A DNA stretch of 64,000 bases from Diaporthe sp. PMI_573 (Eukaryota; Ascomycota; Sordariomycetes; Diaporthales; Diaporthaceae): assembly GCA_021399435.1 (NCBI GenBank), contig JAJTUP010000025.1:124001-188000 (forward strand), given 5' to 3'. The first letter of the stretch is position 1; each line of letters starts with the position of its first letter. Position numbers and translations under genes: made by a program. The notes under the pieces are model-generated. The model searched no databases. It saw only the letters and a program-made list of their open reading frames with translations, and was not told the origin of the DNA. Positions 19,281-30,205 of this stretch are shown piece after piece.

Positions 19281-21393
19281 ATGACGGAAGCCAAGGCTAT
19301 GTCGCCTGTGGCATCAAGCCCTGATCTGAACAAGGGTATTAAGGATGGCAGTTCTATAGGCGTTGCCGGTCCATCTTGCGAAGAAAAAGGCAAGACCTCG
19401 TTGTGGCGAAAGACAGTTGGTCTGGTCTGGGATTCTGTTGAAGGCGACCCAGAATATCGGAGATATGTGCAGAGGCTGGACACCTTTTTCTTGTACGGCC
19501 TCTCGGTATTCGATACCCATTAATCTTTTCCCGTTGAACGCTTAATGAAGCTAACAAGCTTTCCAATCATCAGCCCAACCGTTTGTTTCGGCTACTTCAT
19601 CAAATACCTCGATCAAACAAACTATAGTAGGTGATATTCACACCAGTAGCCCTTATATCATGTGCTGATCGGATCATTCAGGCAATGCCTTCATCAGCGG
19701 CATGCAAGAGGACCTTAGCCTATATGGTAATGAACGGAACTGGCTGAATACCTGGTTTAGTCTGGGCATAATGGTCGGTAGTGTACCTGCGCAAATGTCG
19801 CAACTGAGTTATATTCGTCCGTCGGTCTTAATTCCATCCTGCGAGCTAGTCTGGTCGTTGTTGGTAGTCGGAATGGGCTTCACAAAGAATATTCAAACGG
19901 TCAGTGACAACTCACAGCCTGCACACGACCTAGCTTCGTGGATCCTCACTGACACCACGAGCAAGATGTACGCACTACGATTCTTCATAGGACTATTCGA
20001 GGCGTGCGCCTTCCCAGGGTACATATCTATGCTCGGTGGTTGGTACGGCCCCAAGGAACTCACCAAGCGTTTGGCTATTCTCCTTCAGGTTGAGTCCATA
20101 GCAAGTATGTTCAGTGGATACCTGCAAGCCGGACTGTATACTAGTATGGATGGTCGCCATGGAATTGCTGGTTGGAGGTGGCTGTTCGTGATGGACGCTG
20201 TCATCTCTTTTCCTATAGCGATCTGGGGCTTCTTTGGTTTGCCGGATCTGCCTCATAACACCAAAGCATTCTACTGGACACCCGAGGTGAGTACTCTTCA
20301 GTTTTTGGATAGGATGTTGGAATCCCTGACATTCAATAGCACATCCGATACGGTGTAGAGAGGATTGAAAGATTCGGCCAGAGGGCTCAGCAAAAGTTGA
20401 CTTGGAAAGAAGCCAAACGCATCTACACAGGATGGGAAATTTGGGTCTTTGTCGTCCCTTACACGTATGCTTGAACCATGTTCAGGTTCTCACAAACTGC
20501 AACACGCTAACGATCCACAATAGCATGGTTGCCGCATGTCATAGCGCTACAAGCTACTTCAACCTATGGTTGAAAGACGTAGGGTACGGCACTATAGACG
20601 CAAATATCTACCCTGTAAGCACCATCTTTCTCCTTTCACGTTTCCACATCTATCGTTCTTTGGAATGATCCAAGAATGCGTCAATCTGGGCTCCGTAGCA
20701 GGTGATTAACACGCATCAGACGGCAGGGAATGCCTTGAACATCGTCGCAACGGTGACTTGGGGAATTATTGCAGACCGTACGGGGCAGAACTACCTCATG
20801 GTCGTAATCGTACAAGTCCTTATGATGCTCTCTAACATTCTGCTTTCCGTCTGGTATATCCCCAGGGGCGCTCTCATGTTTGCCTACTACCTTTCGTACG
20901 CAGGCTCTGCGGCAACACCGGTCCTCATTGTAAGTGAGCTCTGAGTGAAAAGAATCAGATTTCGCGTTAACGGGCGTCTAGAGCTGGGCCAACGGGCTCA
21001 ATGCAGGAGATCCAAGCTTGCGGCAGCTTCTCGTCGCCACAGCCAATGTAGTCTCGTATGCATGGGTGCTTTGGGTTCCATGTAAGTCAGAATCTGGAAT
21101 CTTAACAGCACTTGAGCTAACGTCACATCAGTGGTGCTATTCCCGACCTACGATGCCCCGAAGTACAAGTATGGTTATCAAATTCTAATTTTGTTTGGGG
21201 GTCTCGCGATTCTAAGTGTAACTTTGATGTGGTATCTGTATCGACGAAGAGAGTTAGTCCACTTCCATCCTGACCTCTGTCAAGTCTGTGACAACAACTA
21301 ACTTTTCACAAAAGTCAAAAGCGAGCTCAACAGGAAGATCAGGGTACCGAAGGTGGCTCAGTCACCAGAAATAGGAACGAGACGGAACAATAG
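19281..21393 (+). CDS. MFS transporter, allantoate/pantothenate (anion:cation symporter) family
   Basis: Ten exons: 19281-19492, 19574-19626, 19682-19899, 19966-20286, 20340-20464, 20524-20614, 20702-20929, 20982-21081, 21132-21252, 21315-21393. Introns are 50-87 bp and all GT..AG. They give 515 residues. Family motifs are restored across joins: PTVCFGYFIKYLDQTNYSNAFISGMQEDL, GNERNWLNTWFSLGIM, YALRFFIGLFEACAFPGYISMLGGWYGPKEL, IAGWRWLFVMDA, FYWTPEHIRYGVERIERFG, and LLPTYDAPKY-like LFPTYDAPKYKYGYQ. This is the fungal Dal5/Fen2/Liz1/Seo1-type group, with twelve predicted membrane helices at the plasma membrane, importing small organic anions by proton symport. The ATG at 19281 is preferred because earlier codons in frame are non-ATG. 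The intron at 19900-19965 is 66 bp with no stop, so retention would be in frame. Confidence 0.87.
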
Positions 21394-21926
21394 GCGTAAA
21401 CGTGTGTTTAAGGATTGTGGGGTTATTATGCTGTCTCAATTAGCTGGATACCATAATTGGCTCGCGAAAGTCTGTTCTTCAATGCCCTACCAAGGAGCTT
21501 TGCAGCGGCATGTAACCTTGCACACCTCGAATTCGGTGGCCTTGCAGTTCATGAAAAGCTCTTTGAGACAATCTCGGCACACAATATGCCGTCAAAGTTC
21601 TCCTCTGTGGTATTTGAGTAAAGTCGTATTAAAAGTGACGTTGAGCCGCTATGGCACTTAGCCTCATTGGGAGCGGAGGTGGGGATTGGAGGAAAAACAA
21701 TCCAAACCTTGTGTCCATTCACTATCCGAATGGCGACAATGCTCGGGACCGGGTGATTGTTTCCTCTTCTGGTTTGGCTGATTTGAGTTTTCTGGAGATC
21801 CCTTGGTACCGCGAAACTCGCCTGTAGTGGATTATAAAAAGGTTTAAGATTGCCAAGCTCTTGGTCCTGGACTTCCAAGAGATCGGATCAGCTTGGCTTC
21901 AGCCGCAAGTACCTGAGATAAACACG
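21394..21926. other. Intergenic; promoter of pectate lyase
   Basis: 533 bp without a gene; carries the TATA box listed separately. Confidence 0.5.
21833..21840 (+). promoter_or_regulatory. TATA box of pectate lyase gene
   Basis: TATAAAAA lies about 87 bp upstream of the ATG at 21927, a usual distance for a regulated fungal secreted-enzyme gene. Confidence 0.55.
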
Positions 21927-23102
21927 ATGTTCAGCATTTTAGTCTCCATTTTAACCGCTTTGGGGTTTGGGTCTCTGACCTCTGCCCTCGCCTTCCCTGG
22001 AGCTGTTGGCTTCGGTGCGGTCTCCACTGGCGGAACTGGCGGCACGACTTGCCATGTCACCAACCTTAACGACTCCGGCTCAGGCTCTTTCCGTGACTGC
22101 GTGAGCGCTTCTAACAGGATCGTCGTCTTCGATGTCGGGGGATACATCAAACTGAGCTCGGCTGTCTCCCTCTCGAGCCATTTGACCATTGATGGCTCGA
22201 CAGCTCCCAGTCCCGGCATCGGGATCATGGCTGCTGAGGTCTCGGGCAGCGACAAGAACAACATTATTATCACCAACGTGAGGTTCCGACAAGGCAGCTT
22301 GGATTCGAACACAGGAAAGAGCGCAGTGAATTTCGGCAAGGCTTCCAATATCATTATGGATCATTGTTCGTTTGCGTATGGTCAATGGGATAGTAAGTGC
22401 AACTACGACAAGAATTTACCTCATGTCAACTGAATGTATGTTCCTGCGAAGATAATTTGCTGACCCTCGACGCCTCCAGCAATCGATGCCGTGGGAGTCG
22501 TGAACTTGACTGTCTCGAATTCCATAATCGCATTCCCCATTGGACAACAGTTCGGTGCGCACATCGAGACTGGACCTTCCACATTTTTCGGCAACTTGTG
22601 GGTAAGCGCCCACAATCGTCAGCCACTATCCAAGGACAACACGCAATATATCAACAATGTCGTCTACAATTATCAGGCAGCATACACAGCGGCAAACACA
22701 GGTGGGAAGTTCTCCCATGATATCATCAACAACTACTTCATTGCCGGCCCGAGCACAACCAAGGCCTCTAATCGTTACTACCAAATGAATGCGAATCAGG
22801 CAGCATACGCTACTGGAAACTATGGAGATGCCAGCCTGGACGGAGTGCTCAATGGCGCGCAAGAAAACCAGGTTGGGGACGCTGTCGTCCTCAGTTCTCC
22901 GTGGGCTTCGTCGTCCACCGGAATGGTAAAGTGGACTGCTGCTGATGCCGTGACTAATGTTTTGGCTTCGGCCGGAGCAGTGCCGCGGGACGAAGTCGAT
23001 GCGCTGGCTGTGAGCCAGGTCAAATCGTATGGGACAGCTGGAAAGATCTACGGAGATCAAAGCAGCACCGGTCTGTCTAATGGTGGTTATGGCACTCTGT
23101 GA
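21927..23102 (+). CDS. Secreted pectate lyase-like beta-helix protein (PL1 type)
   Basis: Exons 21927-22392 and 22480-23102, joined over an 87-bp intron (GTAAGT..CAG), give 362 residues. The N-terminal 19-20 residues (MFSILVSILTALGFGSLTSA) form a signal peptide. The mature part opens with FPGAVGFGAVSTGG and VTNLNDSGSGSFRDCVS, the classic start of PL1 lyases. It continues through LTIDGSTAPSPGIGI, NIIITNVRFRQG, IIMDHCSFAYGQWDT and NRYYQMNANQAAYATGNYGD, in a right-handed parallel beta-helix pattern. The role is extracellular cleavage of polygalacturonate by beta-elimination. Exact PL subfamily is not certain. It neighbours a cluster with sugar-acid-type enzymes, which may be relevant because pectin yields uronic acids. 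Confidence 0.88.
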
Positions 23103-24513
23103 AAGTGACTTGGATTGATTGGGAGATGACTGGACTGTATCATGGTCGCAAAGCATAATCGTGTTCAGGAACCCTTTTCTAAATTTAACCAACTCCTAAT
23201 CCAAACGCCTGTATGACTCAAATTACATTTCTTGCCTGTGAACCGTGTGGTTCTTGATGGAATCTTCCATGCACAAACTCGTCCTCGACATGCCAAATTC
23301 CATCGTCTGACCACACATCCAACTTTCTGACCAATTTCCCTGACGAAGTTGGCTATTTGATCGCTTCATTTTTTCCTAGTGTGTGAGAGCTCGTCCAGAT
23401 ACATCGCTCATTTCTTCCTTTCCGTCAGTTTGCCGTTGCCTTTTGGTCTTGCCACCCTTGGCTGACATCTCATGCAGGCTTCATTTTTCATGTGCCGCAG
23501 AAGATGCAATCTACAAACCACTTGATGTTCCTTGCAGTATCGGCGATTGTAAATGGTTCTTCGCCTGCAATTGCCGCGTCTCTTGCCCGGACAATGATGT
23601 TCGGCCATGGAGGCGGGTGAAGCAATGAATTGATTCTGGTGAGTCACAAGCTGAGAAATGAGATTTTTCAATAACGAATTGTTGTTGTAAAAAAGACCTG
23701 ATGGAAGCTTCTGATAGAGATGAATCAGGGGGAAAGACTTCTGATGATGTCCCGCCGTGCTTTCGATGTTGTCTATGAATATCTTGTTCTCTGCAATAGG
23801 TTCACGTGTCCTGAAGGCTGGGAGGCCTGGACTTTATATGTCGTGGCCTCCAGGCCGCAGTCAAAATGAGTTTGAAGTTACTACATTGCCTCCTCTGGAC
23901 CTCCTAGCCCATATCATGAAGAGAACGCCACATTTGATTTATCTACTTTCTGATCACATTTCATATCGTAGACAGTGTGTATTCTATGATATTCAAATTC
24001 TTCGTCCATACTGGCGGTCAGAAGAATTAAGACATCGTTGGGTTGCTGATGATAACAAAGAAACATGTCCTTCAATGCCACTAAATTAGACAAAGCTCGA
24101 CACTTGACAGCTTGTTTCATCCTATGCCGACTTGCATGGGCCTTTCCAAAAGCTTTGAGATGTCACAAATGCAGCCATGGGACAACCATAGGAAAGGCCT
24201 TTGGTCATCCCATCACTGTCTACAGATTCTCCAACAGTGACGCAAATGGATTGCTCAGCCGAAAACCCATACCCCGTATTTCCATGGGTTTGCTTTCATT
24301 CTATTTGACTTTTCTATTCGAGCAAGTCTTCAGACGAAGCATTGCATAATACTTGACTTCAATTTGGGATGTCACGAGGAACACAATATATGCACACAAG
24401 TAGCTTGAATTCAAGTCGTGTCATTGAGTCTATAGAAATGCTGAAATTATACTGCTCAAGCATCAGTGCTTGAAATAAATCTGTGGAACGGCACCCTCAT
24501 GTGAGCCCAAAAC
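23103..24513. other. AT-rich intergenic region
   Basis: About 1.4 kb, visibly AT-richer than its flanks from about 23640 to 24480. No coding frame with recognisable motifs. It may be decayed sequence, but no transposon signature could be identified. Confidence 0.45.
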
Positions 24514-27500
24514 CTATGAGATCCGTCCCAGAGCCCAAGTAGCCTCATTCAAAATGCCCTCCAGCGTGCCCTCAGCATCGATGGGGAACACATCCACCTC
24601 ATCCGTCGCCACACCCTCCTGGTCCGCAAGCTGACTCTGGACCATCTCAGCCTTCATGTAGTGTCCCCTCCTCTCATGCAGCCTCGCAATCAACGTCTCT
24701 CGTGCGCACTGCAAGTCCAAGAACACCACCTGGGCCTTGCCGCCCGCGCCGATCTGCCGGATCTGATCCCGGTACGACCGCTTCAGCCCCGAACAGCTGA
24801 CCACCACCGTGTCGTAGCCCAGCTCGAAGAGCTCCTCGTGTGCGCGCCGGACGAGACGGTCGAGCCATGGCTTCCTGTGCTCGTCGGAGAGGGGCTGGCC
24901 GGCGTGCATGCGGTCGACGGCGTGTTTGCTGTGGAGTGAGTCCCCCTCGATGAATGGGGCGTTCAGTGGCGAGCTCGCCAGTGCGGTGGCCAGGGTCGTC
25001 TTTCCGCTGCCGCATGGCCCAGTGACAATAATGACGCGCTTGGCGGGAGAACTTGCCTCACTGTCCTTGGGTGCCGTAGAAGTCTTCCAGGAAGTCTTGC
25101 AGAACTGGTCCACGAACTTCTTGGCAAAGTCCTTGTCCAGTAGTGGCGCATTCTCCAGAGCCTGCGACAGCGAGCGTGCCGTGTCGGTAACATACTGCTT
25201 CGAGGGGGAGAACTCGTCGCGGTCGTACTTGCTCGCGAAGAAGTCGACCAGCTTGATGGGTGGGTTCACGACGGGGTCTGGGTTGGATTCCCTGAGCCGC
25301 CTGACCCACTCCTTCGGCTCGACCTCCTCGAATTCCAGGCCGGCGTTGCGGAGTGCAGGGAGAAGATCGTCGGTCCAGCTGAAGGTACGGTGATTCACCA
25401 CGTTTGTGAACACAGCACCACTTGATGCTTTGTTGCCCGCGTCAGACAGCGATATCTCAGTGACGCCCTTTGCGACGGTGTCAACGGGCAGCCAAGAAGG
25501 AGTCTCTGTGAGTCGCGGCAGCGCGCCGATAGTGAGAGCGCTCTGCAGCATCAGCGGAACTGCCTCAGTGGCGTTCCACACGCCATGCGTGGCGTCGGCG
25601 ACGATCTGGCCGATTCGCAACACCCGCACGGGGATGCCGGCCTCCTGCGCGGCACGGGAACAGATTGACTCGGCGACGCACTTGGACTGCGCGTAGCCCA
25701 TTCCTTGCGCCCACTTGGCGTCGGGCAAAGACTCGGGGACGGGGCCTTGTTCGTCCGGGTGTCTGGCGACTGTGCTCACCGACGAGCAGAAGTTGAACGA
25801 CGCGCCTCCCGACTGGCACAGGTCGATCAGGTGGCGCACGCCGGCGATGTTGTCTTTCTCGAAGGACGACAGGCGGATGTTGAAGTTGACGGACCAGGCG
25901 GCGTGGATGACCGTTCTCAGGCTCGAGGTGATCTCGCGGTATGTCAATTCCGGCAGTCCCAGGTCGGGCTTGGAGAGGTCGGCAGGAAGGGAAATGACCT
26001 TGCTGCGAAGTTGGAGAGGTAGACTGTGGTATAATTTGCGCGAGATCAGGGACTCTGCTGTGCGCTTGGTTGCGCTTGATTCATCTTGAGCGCGGACGAA
26101 ACAGTAGATCCGATCTATTGACGCGTTTTGCACCAGCTGGGCGACGATGTGCGCTCCAAGAGAACCGGTTGAGCCTGTGATGACGACAAACTTTCCTGGC
26201 TTGGTTTGAGGTGCGGAGAACTTTGAGTACTTCTCAACCAAGGCTGAGATTTCATCCTCAATACTTGTCTGTGTTGATGAGCCTGAGAGATATGCAGCGA
26301 GTTTGTCGATAGAAGGGTGGTCGAACACGACATTCTGGGTCAGCTTGTTCGCAGTCTTGACAGATCTCAGAATCTCTGCCCGTATTTGAATTGATTGCAA
26401 TGAGTCCAGTCCAAGAGAAAAGAAGTCAGTCTCGTCGGCGAAGCTGGTTCCCTGTGGTAGCGACTTCGTGACCATCGTTCTCAGGAAATCGCGGAGCTCG
26501 GACTCAGAATGCTCCCGGGCATTCTCGTTCGTCGACGAAGAGATTTCGTAGGCCAGTTCGATCTCCTTTGCAAATACCCTGTAGAACATCTGACGAATGA
26601 GGCTGCCTTTGTCTGTGCGCGGGTAGTCGACATCGTGGGGTAGAATGACAACCATCTCCTTGGAGAGTTTGGCGAATGCGTCGTTGCCCTCCTGGGCTGA
26701 CTCGACCAACGGCCACACCAACTCGAGAATCTCAGCGGGTGACTTGTTGAGAGCTGCTGCTGGCGATGGAACGATCAGGACACCAAGATATGGCTGCTGG
26801 GCTCCAAAGAGAACCGCCTCGGTGATCAATTTGCTGGACCGGATCTTGCCTTCTGTGACTACGGGGTTGAACTTCTCGCCGTTTACCAAGACAATTGTGT
26901 CGTCTTGGCGGGCGATGTACTTCCACGCGCCACCAATTGTAGGGTGAGGCTCGAAGAGATCCTTGGTGCGGTAAGAACCGTCATCCATATTTGTAGACGT
27001 CTTTGCCGGCCACCCTGGGAGGACACAGCACTCATAGAGGTTTGGACCCTGAGAGATCCATCGAAGATAAGGTTTCAGCTTGTCATGCTCCCGGACGTAA
27101 TTCCAAGCTTTGTCTCCTGGTTGTCGGAAGGATGTCATAAGCTGCCCCACTTCCGTTCTATTTGGAAGTTAGCTCTCTCTATTCCAATGGGAGTATACAC
27201 TGTTTTACTCACGCTCCGTAGTGGCTGACCAGGTTGACACCGTGTTCGACCAATAGATCTCCTAGGTCATCAGGACAGGCTGAGCCACCATACATGACAA
27301 TCTTGAGCTGAGCAAGGAGGGACAAGCCATCATCGGCCTCAGCAAGCAGCTTCAGTGCGTAGGGAACTCCATAGAAAATCTCGAAGTCGTGGGCCTGCAA
27401 GATCTTGATGAGATGGTTACAGGTCAAAGGTAGGTCGGCATTGTACAGGTGAATGGCCTTCTTGGACCAGACCGCCCGGTACAGATTGCAAATTCCGTGA

Positions 27501-28329
27501 TTGTGGTATAATGGCAGCGTAATGAATGCTTTCATGTTCATGTTGCCCGAAAAGTTGGACAGCGCTGCATTTTGCTTCTGATAGATGGCTTTTGGTAAAC
27601 CAGTTGATCCTATGAGCGTGCGATCATTGTTAGTTTCGACACTTAAAGAATGGGAACATGATCTTGTTTGGCATCCATACCACTTGAGTGAATGATGTAC
27701 ACAATCTGGTTGGTCTCCACGCTCGGATCAAGAGCGGCGTCGAGCTGAGTGTCCCCTACGACATCGATCGGGAATTCAAAGTTCGTCCTCGTAGGCATGT
27801 CGAGGACTTGAAGCCCTGGCACTTGCTCCTTGGTAGCCAACGATGGCTCCAGATACCGAGGGTCCGCAAGCAGATATGTCGCTCCAGTAGACTTGATTAG
27901 CGACTCGATGGCGGGGACTGATATTCTGGTCGACAGGAACAAGACTGTGTGGCCGAGTTTGAACAGCCCCATCATGGTCACCAGATACTCCAGGTTCGAC
28001 GGGCCGAGCATCGCGACAATGGTCCGCTTCTCCTTGGAGCTCGTCCTCGACGGGATCGAAGCCTGGAGCTGCTTGCCTACCCGGTAGGCGAAGACATCGA
28101 GCTGCTGAAAGGTGTAGTCGACATAGTCGATGCCCGAAGACGGGTAAGAAACGACGGGCAAATCTGGATCTGTCCTTGCCCGCCGTCTTAGAACCTCATC
28201 CACCGTTCTCAGTGTTGAGTCGTCTTCGGTCTGCTCAACATGTTGGACTGCTACGGCGTCCTTCTCGGTGCCTGCAGCCAGAGGTTCATCTGGCCTCCAG
28301 ATGGCTGACACAGCTGCTGCGGGGGCCAT
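24514..28329 (-). CDS. NRPS-like carboxylate reductase (A-T-R) fused to gluconokinase
   Basis: On the minus strand, exons 28329-27681, 27609-27213 and 27157-24514 (introns 71 and 55 bp) give 1229 residues. The adenylation domain (about 40-535) shows YIIHSSGSTGLPKA after splicing, HYGATEVGQL, YRTKDLF...IVLVNGEKF, and the catalytic-Lys region RTDKGSLIR (Lys 532). The thiolation domain has FFSLGLDSLQSIQIR with the phosphopantetheine Ser near 601. The thioester reductase (about 670-1040) has VVITGSTGSLGAHIV and the YxxxK pair Y837/K841. The last 175 residues are a complete gluconokinase: P-loop GPCGSGKTT (1062-1070), IEGDSLHSKHAVDRMHAGQPLSDEHRKPWL, CSGLKRSYRD, FLDL, ARLHERRGHYMKAEMVQSQLADQE. An acid is activated, thioesterified and reduced to an aldehyde; the kinase presumably phosphorylates a sugar acid or related polyol. 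Substrate unknown. No stop or frameshift separates the parts. Confidence 0.93.
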
Positions 28330-28988
28330 GATGAGTGCGCAGCTCGGGTGAATGTGTCCAGCAGCTAGAGCTAAGGGGTCAGTGGCGAAGTGTGATGGCT
28401 ACTGGTAGATGTGTTTTGAAATATCATGCGGACTTTGCCCAGATGTAGTCCAAGCGAGTTGAGTGTGTTCCTGATAGTTGAATAATGTTCATGATCTGCT
28501 ACCAAGTGAGTGGAGCTATATGAACACAGTTCATCCAGTCCTAGGAACGAAATGGGCTACTCGGATATTGTTCATACGAACATGTTCATGACCGGGAGCG
28601 TCTTATTGCCGATGACGTTTCCGTGGTGGATCATGGTCTACGCAGTAGTCGCTGCTGGTAAGTGTGGTGGCCAATTGAACGAGTATCCGGCAAAGGCCCA
28701 CTTCGGGCGCGGCTTGTCCGATTTGGGATCCCGGAAAAGCAGCGGGCGGTACAGCATTTCCGAAACCCTTGGGTGTCTTCCGACGAATGATCGTCAAAAA
28801 GTTCGCGGAGCAAGATCGCTGTGAGGAAAAAATCCCAATGTCCGAAGAAATGGCCTTTGTTAAAGAGGGCCGGGGTATTTGTCTAGATCTCGCGAATCTG
28901 GCAGCGTCCCGAGCCAATCCGAAGCATCTCCTCTCCATCGATACCCCAAACCCCAAGTGCAACAACGCCTCAGGTTAAATCGTTCATA
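28330..28988. promoter_or_regulatory. Bidirectional promoter, NRPS-like enzyme / aldo-keto reductase
   Basis: The 659-bp spacer between the divergent starts at 28329 and 28989 must contain both promoters. No coding sequence is seen. Shared control by the neighbouring Zn2Cys6 regulator is plausible but no binding site was identified. Confidence 0.5.
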
Positions 28989-30027
28989 ATGTCGCTCCCC
29001 ACACACTTCACCCTCAACACCGGCGCCAAGATCCCAGCTGTTGGATTTGGCACATGGCAGGCACCCAATGATGAGGTCGTTCAAGCCGTCAAGACAGCCC
29101 TCAAGACCGGTTACCGGCACATAGATGCCGCAGCCATCTACCGCAACGAGGCGGCAGTGGGGGAGGGAATCAAGCAGAGCGGCGTCCCACGTTCCGATAT
29201 CTTCATCACAGGAAAGCTTTGGAACACGAAGCATGACCCGAAGGATGTCGAGGGCGCACTGGACAAGACACTCAAGGATCTGGGAACGGACTACCTGGAT
29301 CTGTTCCTGATGCATTGGCCTACGTGAGTTTAGCATTCCATGGTGCCGAAGACAGGACGAGCTCATTTGTCTAACAAACATTTGCTTCAGTGCCTTTGAG
29401 CCCAGCGAGAAATGGTTCCCAATCGACGAACAAGGTGTCTTCAAGCTCGCGGACATCGACCCGGCCGACACATATGCCGCGATGGAGAAGCTGCTAGACA
29501 CGGGGAAAGTCCGCGCGATAGGCGTCTGCAACTTCACAGTCAACAAGCTCAAGGACCTGATCTCCAAGACCAAGGTCGTCCCCGCGGCGAATCAGATCGA
29601 GGCACACCCATACCTCCAACAGCCCGAGCTCGTGGAGTTCTGCCGGTCAAAGAACATCCTGATCGAGGCGTACTCGCCGCTGGGGAACAACCAGACCGGC
29701 GAGCCGAAGGTGGTCGACGACGCCGGGGTGAAGGAGTTGGCTAGCCAGCAGCGCCTTGATGCCGCCCAGCTCGTTCTCTCTTGGGGCATCCAGAGGGGCA
29801 CCGTTGTCTTGAGCAAGAGCGTGACCCCGAGCCGGATAGAGTCGAACCTCAAGGTGGTGAAGCTGCCAGACGAGGTATTCCAGAAGGTCACCGCGCTGGA
29901 GAGGCATAAGCGCTTCAACGTCCAAGCGAGATGGGGTTATGACATTTTCGAGGAGATCGGAGAGGCACAGGTCAAGAAGATCGCCAAGGATGCGGGCCCG
30001 GAGAACTTGACGAAGTTCAACGTGTAG
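28989..30027 (+). CDS. Aldo-keto reductase
   Basis: Exons 28989-29323 and 29391-30027, with a 67-bp intron (GTGAGT..CAG), give 323 residues. The catalytic tetrad of the AKR superfamily is visible: Asp46 and Tyr51 in [14 protein letters not shown], Lys76 in ITGKLWNT, and His109 in [37 protein letters not shown] and the NADPH-binding loop [13 protein letters not shown] follow. The enzyme reduces an aldehyde or ketone with NADPH in the cytosol, resembling yeast Gcy1/Ypr1 and fungal glycerol/uronate reductases. Next to a carboxylate reductase, the obvious role is to reduce the released aldehyde to an alcohol, or to clear it (inference). It is divergent from the NRPS-like gene. Confidence 0.92.
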
Positions 30028-30205
30028 TATGTTGTCAAGATGCATGTATTGTCACTTTTATCGATAGACTATAGACAATAATTGCTGAAGGACATTTTTT
30101 CAATGATTGGAGTCCACTTATGTCAGGCTACATTGCTGTTTCCGTATTCCACACAAACGGCGCGTCATAGCTCTCCGAAAAAGTACCAAATGCCTATTGT
30201 TCGGA

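Noticed and set aside
23640..24480. AT-rich stretch as a RIP-mutated transposon
   Set aside because: No reverse transcriptase, transposase or terminal repeat remnant could be read; composition alone is not enough.
24674..25015. Arg-rich minus-strand ORF within the gluconokinase region
   Set aside because: Different frame of the same strand as the gluconokinase domain, whose motifs are complete; only GC bias keeps it open.
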